DNA from: Ramlibacter alkalitolerans | GTDB taxonomy: Bacteria; Pseudomonadota; Gammaproteobacteria; Burkholderiales; Burkholderiaceae_C | Length of the DNA stretch: 64,000 nt | NCBI RefSeq assembly: GCF_016722765.1 | Contig: NZ_JAEQND010000001.1 | Location: forward strand, 186,001-250,000 | Direction of reading: 5' to 3' | Shown here: positions 58,501 to 64,000 of the stretch, piece after piece | Layout: the number at the start of each line of letters is the position of its first letter | Position numbering within the stretch: the stretch's first letter is position 1 | Program-made: the position numbers and the translations under genes | Notes under the pieces: model-generated | What the model was told of the DNA's origin: nothing | Seen by the model: only the letters and a program-made list of their open reading frames with translations | Databases searched by the model: none

Positions 58501-58588
58501 CCGTCATGCCCGCCCAAGCGGGAATCCGGGGTTTGCGCGTTGGACGCGGCGGGCGCGTCCCCCGGTCCCCGCCGACGCGGGGACGACA
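58501..58588. repeat. REP-like inverted pair between accB and tlpA
   Basis: 58501-58531 (CCGTCATGCCCGCCCAAGCG, ending AATCCGGGG) and 58559-58588 (CCCCCGGTCCCCGCCGACGC, ending ACGACA) are inverted copies flanking 27 bases. Same family as the pair after senC. Confidence 0.8.
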
Positions 58589-58595
58589 TTCCGTC

Positions 58596-59213
58596 TCAGG
58601 CCAAGCCGGACCAGGCCTGCAGGTCGGCTTCCGAGAGGCGGCCTATTCTACGCTGGCGCACCTTGCCATCCTTGTCGAACAGCACGGAAAAGGGCAGGCC
58701 CCCGGCCGCATCCCCCAGCGCCTTGGTGAGTTCGGTGCCCCCGAAGCCGGCCAGGGCGATCGGGTAGCTGACCGCCGTCTTGTCCAGGAACTTGCGCACC
58801 GAGGACGGCTGGTCGATCGCCAAACCGACCAGTTGCCAGCCTTTTGCGCTGTTTTGCTTGTAGAAGGCGTCGAGCTGCGGCATTTCCTCGATGCATGGCG
58901 CGCACCAGGTGGCCCAGAAGTTCAGGATCAGCGGCTTGCCCTTGAACGACGCCATGGCGAGCTTCGTGCCTTGCGGGGTCTCGTATTCCTGCGCCCAGAA
59001 CTGCTGCGCGCCCGCCTGGTCGGCATCGGCGGCTGCATGGTCGGTGCCCGGGGCGGTGCCGGTGCCGGACGCCGGCGTCGCGACCGGCCCCGACTGCCTG
59101 CTGCGCATCCACGCATAGCCCGCCCCGGCCAGGGCCGCTGCGACGCCCACCCCGACGAACAGCGCACCGCGCCGCGTGGCCGGCGCCGCGCCGGTGTTCC
59201 TTGCATCATCCAT
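58596..59213 (-). CDS. TlpA/ResA-like membrane-anchored thioredoxin
   Basis: 205 residues. An N-terminal anchor (RRGALFVGVGVAAALAGAGY), a 30-residue polar linker, then the thioredoxin fold with WCAPC in LNFWATWCAPCIEEMPQLD and cis-Pro in GGLPFSVLFDKDG. A periplasmic disulfide reductase. The start overlaps the previous gene's stop by 8 bases. It is a different branch from the TlpA-like protein at 38571. Confidence 0.88.
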   Translation of the reverse strand: MDDARNTGAAPATRRGALFVGVGVAAALAGAGYAWMRSRQSGPVATPASGTGTAPGTDHAAADADQAGAQQFWAQEYETPQGTKLAMASFKGKPLILNFWATWCAPCIEEMPQLDAFYKQNSAKGWQLVGLAIDQPSSVRKFLDKTAVSYPIALAGFGGTELTKALGDAAGGLPFSVLFDKDGKVRQRRIGRLSEADLQAWSGLA

Positions 59214-59811
59214 GTTCAGACTCCTCCACCAATGCGCGCACGGCCGCCAGGTCCCCGCGCGGCGTGCGCCCTTTCGAATCCGGTCTCAGCGCCCCGCGCA
59301 GGTCGTCGTGGTCGTAGACCAGCAGGTGCACCCCGACGGACTCGCCCAGCTCGCGGCTCATGCTGCTGATACTGAGCGCCTCCACCGATTCTCCATGGAA
59401 GCCGGTCACCGTGCGCGGGGTGTAGTCAACCTGGTGCTCGATCAGCGCGATTTCCGCCGACTTGGGGTCGTCGCAGAACAGCTGCAGGTAGATGTCGGAC
59501 AGGCGGGTGGCGGTGCCGTGCCAGACCGCTCCACCCAGGTAGGGGCGGAATTCCGCCAGCCGCTCCATCCAGGTGAGGGCCAGGCGGCGCAGCGCGGCCA
59601 GCTCCCCGGGCTGGGTATCGCCGCAGAAGACGGCGATGTATTCGCGCACGGCATCTTCCAGTGCGTCGTTGTCCGGCAGGGCCGTGCGCGCGTTCAGTCC
59701 CAGCACCTTCACGGCGCGGCGCTTGGCCGGCCCGTACTCCAGGCCCTCCTCCACCACCAGCCGCGCGGCGGCGGCGGCGATCTCCGACTGCAGGGTGTCC
59801 ATCGGGTCCAT
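59206..59811 (-). CDS. Conserved hypothetical protein upstream of tlpA
   Basis: 201 residues, not recognised with confidence. Visible features: helical N-terminus (LQSEIAAAAARLVVEEGLEY), VREYIAVFCGDTQPGELAAL, RPYLGGAVWHGTATRLSDIY and LQLFCDDPKSAEIALIEHQV, a pattern reminiscent of nucleotidyltransferase-like folds. No signal peptide. ATG 59811 or 59802 may be the start; neither has a strong ribosome site. Coupled to tlpA by an 8-base overlap and divergent from the acyl-CoA ligase. Confidence 0.65.
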   Translation of the reverse strand: MDPMDTLQSEIAAAAARLVVEEGLEYGPAKRRAVKVLGLNARTALPDNDALEDAVREYIAVFCGDTQPGELAALRRLALTWMERLAEFRPYLGGAVWHGTATRLSDIYLQLFCDDPKSAEIALIEHQVDYTPRTVTGFHGESVEALSISSMSRELGESVGVHLLVYDHDDLRGALRPDSKGRTPRGDLAAVRALVEESEHG

Positions 59812-59878
59812 TCTGCATGGACGCCGCGCCGCCTGCACCGTACAGTGGCCGCGCCGCCTCAGGCGCAGGAGACCGGGC

Positions 59879-61507
59879 ATGCAGAGCACGATGATGGCGA
59901 CGCCCCTGTCGCTCAACCACCTGCTGGAACGTGCGGGCCAGCTGTTCCACCGCAACCAGATCGTCTCGCGGCTGCCGGACAAGTCCCTGGTGCGGCACAG
60001 CTACGGCGCGTTCCACCGGCGCACACGCGCGCTGGCGTCGGCACTGCAGCAGCTCGGGCTGAAGAAGGGCGACCGCGTCGCCACCCTGTGCTGGAACCAC
60101 CATGCCCACCTGGAGTGCTACTTCGGCGTGCCGGCGGCGGGCGGCGTGCTGCACACCCTGAACCTGCGCCTGTCGCCGGACGAGATCGGCTGGATCGCAG
60201 GCGACGCGCAGGACCGCTTCCTCGTGGTCGACGACGTGCTGCTGCCCCTGTACCGGCAGTTCGCCGGCCTGCACCGATTCGAGAAAGTGATCGTCTTTCC
60301 CTTCTCGGGCGCGGACGTGGCGCCCGAATTCGAGAACTACGAGAAGCTGCTGGCGGGCGCCGACCCGGAGCGCTTCACCTATGCGGAGCACGGCGAGGAC
60401 GACCCGGTGGCCATGTGCTACACCTCGGGCACCACGGGGCGGCCGAAGGGGGTGGCGTATTCGCACCGCTCCACGATCCTGCACACGCTGGTCGCCAGCC
60501 TGGGCGACTTCTGGGGCCTGCGCGGCACGGACGTCGTGCTGCCCGTCACGCCCATGTTCCACGCCAACAGCTGGGGCATGCCCTATGGCGCCGTGATGAT
60601 GGGCGTGAAACTGGTCTTCCCCGGCCCGCACCTGCATCCGGACGACATCCTCGACCTGATGCAGCTGGAGCCGCCGACCTTGTCGCTCGGCGTGCCGACC
60701 ATCTGGCTGTCGCTGATCCAGGCCTACGACGCGGCGCAGAAGCCCGATTCGCCGAACCACGGCCGCTGGAAACTCCCGCGCGGCATGCGTTCGCTGGTGG
60801 GCGGCGCGGCCGTGCCCGAAGCGCTGATCCGCGCCTTCGACCAGCATGGCATCTGGATCGAGCAGGGCTGGGGCATGACCGAGACCTCGCCGGTCTGCAC
60901 CATCTCCTACCCGCGCGCGGAGCTGCAGGGCGCCAGCGACGACGAGAAGTACCGGCGCGCCGCGATGGCCGGCGTGCCGGTGCCGCTGGTGGACCTGCGC
61001 GTGGTGGGCGATGCGGGCCTGCAGCCCTGGGACGGCAAGAGCGTGGGCGAGATCCAGGTGCGCGGCCCCTTCATCACCGGCAGCTACCACCAGGTGCCGC
61101 GCGAGCCGGGCAAGTTCACCGACGACGGCTGGCTGCGCACCGGCGACGTGGCGAGCGTGGACGAACTCGGTTTCGTGCGCATCACCGACCGCACCAAGGA
61201 CCTGATCAAGTCGGGCGGCGAGTGGATCAGCTCGGTGGACCTGGAGAACGCGCTGATGGCGCACCCCGCCGTCGCCGAAGCCGCCGTGATCGCCATCCCG
61301 CACGAGAAATGGGGCGAGCGCCCCCTGGCCTGCGTGGTGCTGAAGAAAGGCGCCGACACGCATCCCGGCGACCTGAACGCGCACCTGCAGCAGCGCAGCT
61401 TCGCCAAGTGGCAGCTCCCCGAACGCTACGAATTCATCGAAGCCGTCCCGCGCACGTCGACCGGCAAGTTCTGGAAGCTGAAGCTGCGGCAGATGTTCCC
61501 TGAATAG
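59879..61507 (+). CDS. Fatty-acyl- or 3-methylthiopropionyl-CoA ligase-type AMP-forming synthetase
   Basis: 542 residues, full-length ligase. P-loop CYTSGTTGRPKGVAYSHRS, then GWGMTETSPV (adenine motif), WLRTGDVASVDELGFVRITD (hinge) and STGKFWKLKLRQ with the catalytic Lys. Sequence around the N-terminus (LHTLNLRLSPDEIGWI) is of the DmdB/medium-chain type. ATG 59879 has AGGAGA 6 bases upstream. Substrate range cannot be fixed from sequence. Confidence 0.88.
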   Translation: MQSTMMATPLSLNHLLERAGQLFHRNQIVSRLPDKSLVRHSYGAFHRRTRALASALQQLGLKKGDRVATLCWNHHAHLECYFGVPAAGGVLHTLNLRLSPDEIGWIAGDAQDRFLVVDDVLLPLYRQFAGLHRFEKVIVFPFSGADVAPEFENYEKLLAGADPERFTYAEHGEDDPVAMCYTSGTTGRPKGVAYSHRSTILHTLVASLGDFWGLRGTDVVLPVTPMFHANSWGMPYGAVMMGVKLVFPGPHLHPDDILDLMQLEPPTLSLGVPTIWLSLIQAYDAAQKPDSPNHGRWKLPRGMRSLVGGAAVPEALIRAFDQHGIWIEQGWGMTETSPVCTISYPRAELQGASDDEKYRRAAMAGVPVPLVDLRVVGDAGLQPWDGKSVGEIQVRGPFITGSYHQVPREPGKFTDDGWLRTGDVASVDELGFVRITDRTKDLIKSGGEWISSVDLENALMAHPAVAEAAVIAIPHEKWGERPLACVVLKKGADTHPGDLNAHLQQRSFAKWQLPERYEFIEAVPRTSTGKFWKLKLRQMFPE

Positions 61508-61530
61508 GCGCTGCGCGAGATCGGGAAAAG

Positions 61531-61633
61531 GAACGCAGAAGCCGCAAAAGCGACGCAAAAGCCGCGAAAAACTTCATCGGTATTTTTTGCGGCTTCTGCG
61601 TGACTTTTGCGGCTTCTGCGTTCGGCTGTCCGG
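61531..61633. repeat. Long palindrome, CGCAGAAG type, copy 4
   Basis: Core 61531-61623 plus a right-hand tail CGGCTGTCCGG. The left arm GAACGCAGAAGCCGCAAAAG pairs with CTTTTGCGGCTTCTGCGTTC. The loop contains CTTCATCGG, as in copy 2. It starts 23 bases after the ligase stop and ends 53 bases before mpl, so it may separate the two units. Confidence 0.85.
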
Positions 61634-61686
61634 TTTTGGAGCCGCCGTTACGGCCGACTTACACCCCGCCGCGATAATCGCCGCCC

Positions 61687-63072
61687 ATGCATATCCATAT
61701 CCTCGGCATCTGCGGCACCTTCATGGGCGGGCTGGCGGCCCTGGCCCGCGAGGCCGGACACAAGGTGACCGGTTGCGACGCGGGTGTCTACCCGCCCATG
61801 AGCGACCAGCTGCGCGCCCTCGGCATCGACCTGATCGAAGGCTTCGGCACCGAGCAGCTCGCACTGAAGCCGGACATGTGGGTCGTCGGCAACGTCGTCT
61901 CGCGCGCCCGCACCGCGGACGGCACGCCCCGCTACCCCTTGATGGAAGCCATCCTGGACCAGGGCCTGCCCTACACCAGCGGGCCGCAGTGGCTGGCGGA
62001 ACACGTGCTGCAGGGCCGCCACGTGCTGGCGGTCGCCGGCACCCACGGCAAGACGACCACCACCTCGATGCTGGCCTGGATCCTGGAACACGCCGGCCTG
62101 CAACCGGGCTTCCTGGTCGGCGGCGTGCCCCTGAATTTCGGCGTCTCGGCGCGCCTGGGCAACCTGGCCCGGCCGAACACCGCCTTCGTGATCGAGGCCG
62201 ACGAATACGACACGGCGTTCTTCGACAAGCGCAGCAAGTTCGTCCACTACCGCCCGCGCACGGCGATCCTGAACAACCTGGAATACGACCACGCCGACAT
62301 CTTCGACGACCTCGCGGCCATCGAACGGCAGTTCCACCACCTGGTGCGCACCATCCCGTCGACCGGGCGCGTCGTCGTCAACGGCCTGGAGGAAAGCCTG
62401 CAGCGCGTGCTGCACCAGGGTTGCTGGAGCGAGCTGCGCAGCTTCGGCGCCGCCGTCAGCGACTACCGCGCCGAGGGCGAGCCGACCCGCTTCGACGTGC
62501 TGGAACAGGGCCACCGGGTGGCCCAGGTGCACTGGGACGTGGCCGGGGTGCACAACCAGCTCAATGCACTGGCGGCGATCGCCGCCGCGCAGCACGTGGG
62601 CGTCACGCCGGCCGTCTCGGCCACGGCGCTGCGCGAATTCCGCAACGTCAAGCGGCGCATGGAAGTGCGCGGCATCGCCGACGGCGTCACGGTGTACGAC
62701 GACTTCGCGCACCACCCCACGGCGATCCGCACCACCATCGACGGCCTGCGCCGCCAGGTCGGCACGCAGCGCATCCTGGCGGTGTTCGAGCCGCGCAGCA
62801 ACACGATGAAGCTGGGATCGATGAAGGCGCAGCTGCCCTGGAGCCTGGAACAGGCGGACCTGTCCTTCTGCCACGCCGGCGGCCTCGGCTGGGATCCGGC
62901 CGACGCCCTGCAGCCGATGGGCGACAAGGCGCGCATCGCGCAGACCATCGCCGAACTGGCCGACCAGGTCATGGCGGCGGCGCGGCCGGGCGACCACATC
63001 CTCTGCATGAGCAATGGCGGCTTCGGCGGCATCCACGCGATGCTGCTGGAGCGGCTGGCGCAGGCCGCCTGA
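61687..63072 (+). CDS. mpl: UDP-N-acetylmuramate:L-alanyl-gamma-D-glutamyl-meso-diaminopimelate ligase
   Basis: 461 residues of the Mur ligase family. MHIHILGICGTFMGGLAALA, ATP loop GTHGKTTTTSM (118-128), EADEYDTAFFDKRSKF, NNLEYDHADIF and DDFAHHPTAIR are typical of Mpl rather than MurC. It recycles tripeptide from cell-wall turnover by joining it to UDP-MurNAc in the cytosol. Confidence 0.95.
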   Translation: MHIHILGICGTFMGGLAALAREAGHKVTGCDAGVYPPMSDQLRALGIDLIEGFGTEQLALKPDMWVVGNVVSRARTADGTPRYPLMEAILDQGLPYTSGPQWLAEHVLQGRHVLAVAGTHGKTTTTSMLAWILEHAGLQPGFLVGGVPLNFGVSARLGNLARPNTAFVIEADEYDTAFFDKRSKFVHYRPRTAILNNLEYDHADIFDDLAAIERQFHHLVRTIPSTGRVVVNGLEESLQRVLHQGCWSELRSFGAAVSDYRAEGEPTRFDVLEQGHRVAQVHWDVAGVHNQLNALAAIAAAQHVGVTPAVSATALREFRNVKRRMEVRGIADGVTVYDDFAHHPTAIRTTIDGLRRQVGTQRILAVFEPRSNTMKLGSMKAQLPWSLEQADLSFCHAGGLGWDPADALQPMGDKARIAQTIAELADQVMAAARPGDHILCMSNGGFGGIHAMLLERLAQAA

Positions 63073-63084
63073 GGCGGCCTGCGT

Positions 63085-64000
63085 CTAGTGCCGCGTGAGC
63101 GGCAGCGGCGCCGTCAGGTCCAGCTGCGGCCGCGGCACCAGCTCGGAATGCCGCGGGGTGGTGTCCAGCACCGACTCGAACAGGCTCTGCTTGGAAGGCG
63201 CCGGATCGCGGACGGCGGCGGCCAGGTTGGCGGCGGCGCTGGCGCGGCGCGGATTCGAGGTGATGGAGCCGACCACGTACAGGGCGGACAGGTAGCGCGC
63301 CAGCGGCACGTCGGCCAGGCCGGTGGCCTGCTGCAGCGCGTCGAACGTCATTCCGGGCTGGGCGACCAGCTCGCGCATCAGCAGCAGGTGCGCATCGCGC
63401 AACTGGCGCTGCGCCAGGCGCGGCGGCCGGCGGAAGAACAGCGGCTTGCTGCGGTAGTGCGGCGGCAGCAGGTCGCGCTGGCTGCGCTGCGCGTACTGCC
63501 ACATCAGCTGCGACACGCTGGCCCGCGGCCAGTTCACGGGGATCATGACGGCACCGTGGTCGCGCACGCACCACGTCACGTCATCGAAATCACCTGGCGC
63601 GACCGAGGGGTCGACCACGGCCCCCAGCTTGATGTCGACCACCGCCACCAGGTCACCCCCCCGCAGCACCTCCCAGGAGCCGGCGCCCAGCGTGGGCTGG
63701 TTGTCGGCGATGCTGGAAGCCAGGCAGAACTGCGCCAGCATCGTCTGCATGAAGCCCGCGAACTGGTGCAGAACCTGCACCGAGGCGCCATGGTCCTCCA
63801 GCGCGAAGCTCACCGCCGGCTTGAAGTCCGGCGCGAGCGGCAGCGAAAAGGCCACGGGCCGGTCGACGTCGGACAGTGCGATCTGCACGGAACGGCCGGA
63901 CGGCACGGCGGGCTGCACCCGCAGGTGCTTGTTGGGCATGAACAGCGTGCGGCGCCCGTCCAGCCACCACGCGTCGGCGTCCGCGAAGGACGCGAGTTCC
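63085..64000 (-). CDS. Unrecognised protein, 5' end outside the window
   Basis: At least 304 residues. The frame stays open upstream of ATG 63939 to the window edge, reading ELASFADADAWWLDGRRTLF just before that Met, which looks like genuine protein, so the start is probably outside. Features: a mixed alpha/beta N-terminal half (AVSFALEDHGASVQVLHQFA), VTWCVRDHGAVMIPVNWPRA, a basic helix-rich middle (RRPPRLAQRQLRDAHLLLMR) that may form a winged helix (ATGLADVPLARYLSALYVVG), and a Pro-rich C-terminus. I do not recognise the family. Converges with mpl, 12 bases apart. Confidence 0.6.
   Translation of the reverse strand, partial: ELASFADADAWWLDGRRTLFMPNKHLRVQPAVPSGRSVQIALSDVDRPVAFSLPLAPDFKPAVSFALEDHGASVQVLHQFAGFMQTMLAQFCLASSIADNQPTLGAGSWEVLRGGDLVAVVDIKLGAVVDPSVAPGDFDDVTWCVRDHGAVMIPVNWPRASVSQLMWQYAQRSQRDLLPPHYRSKPLFFRRPPRLAQRQLRDAHLLLMRELVAQPGMTFDALQQATGLADVPLARYLSALYVVGSITSNPRRASAAANLAAAVRDPAPSKQSLFESVLDTTPRHSELVPRPQLDLTAPLPLTRH

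Noticed and set aside
1-64000. tRNA, rRNA or known riboswitch genes
   Set aside because: I inspected the gaps over about 80 bases and saw no cloverleaf with GGTTCGAATCC-like arms and no recognisable riboswitch core. A tRNAscan-SE or Infernal run would settle this.

Overview
The window is about 69% GC, densely coded, with short gaps and many ATGA, GTGA and TGATG overlaps. The gene content points to an aerobic to facultative betaproteobacterium of the Burkholderiales, most like Comamonadaceae (Variovorax or Ramlibacter type). The evidence is a Bug-type tricarboxylate-transporter binding protein, two Liv-type ABC operons, a paaABCDE operon with a TetR regulator, many CoA-ligases, and a senA/senB/senC set. 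The genus is inferred, not proven.

Layout. 1-5.9 kb: the end of a 4-hydroxybenzoyl-CoA reductase operon (hcrA, hcrB), translationally coupled to a shortened AMP-ligase-like gene, a DUF2249 gene and a polytopic membrane protein, then a hemerythrin. 5.9-7.2 kb: a glyoxalase-fold protein and truC. 7.2-11.7 kb: paaABCDE plus a TetR regulator on the minus strand. 11.8-16.6 kb: an Lrp-type regulator divergent from a fused indolepyruvate ferredoxin oxidoreductase, then a DUF4256 gene. 16.6-22.2 kb: feruloyl-CoA synthetase, alpha/beta hydrolase, LLM flavoprotein, Gfo/Idh/MocA dehydrogenase and aldo/keto reductase. 22.3-24.4 kb: an MFS exporter and cytochrome b561. 24.5-31.5 kb: a sugar-acid locus (IlvD/Edd dehydratase, Bug protein, DapA-family enzyme, UxaA-like dehydratase, LysR). 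31.5-33.5 kb: a di-heme cytochrome c lipoprotein and an ECF sigma factor. 33.7-38.5 kb: the first Liv operon (GFHMK). 38.6-41.1 kb: a TlpA protein, orphan merT-merP and a Tat-exported transglutaminase-like protein. 41.2-44.5 kb: the probable selenoneine locus senA / senB-senC. 44.6-50.3 kb: a crotonase and the second Liv operon (GFKHM). 50.5-53.4 kb: an MBL-fold lipoprotein, an SDR and a repeat-rich 620-bp gap. 53.5-58.4 kb: accB-accC-prmA-DUF3426-PfkB-type kinase. 58.6-64 kb: TlpA, an unknown protein, an acyl-CoA ligase, mpl and a partial unknown gene.

How it fits together. Much of the window feeds aromatic and organic acids into CoA-thioester pathways: 4-hydroxybenzoyl-CoA to benzoyl-CoA, phenylacetyl-CoA epoxidation, feruloyl-CoA formation, arylpyruvate oxidation. 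The two Liv systems probably import amino acids or aromatic acids. The sugar-acid genes form a separate catabolic block. The sen genes would make selenophosphate, convert it to a selenosugar and join it to hercynine; no egtD is present here to supply hercynine.

The intergenic DNA is unusually rich in repeats. I see four ~95-127 bp palindromes built from CGCAAA/GCAGAAG units, REP-like inverted pairs, a CTGGGGTTCG/CCAGCCTAC family, a pair of equal 126-bp inverted elements whose terminal stems differ but stay complementary, and a 7-bp tandem tract. One REP-like unit lies inside the paaD reading frame. No rRNA, tRNA, CRISPR array, transposase or integrase was seen.
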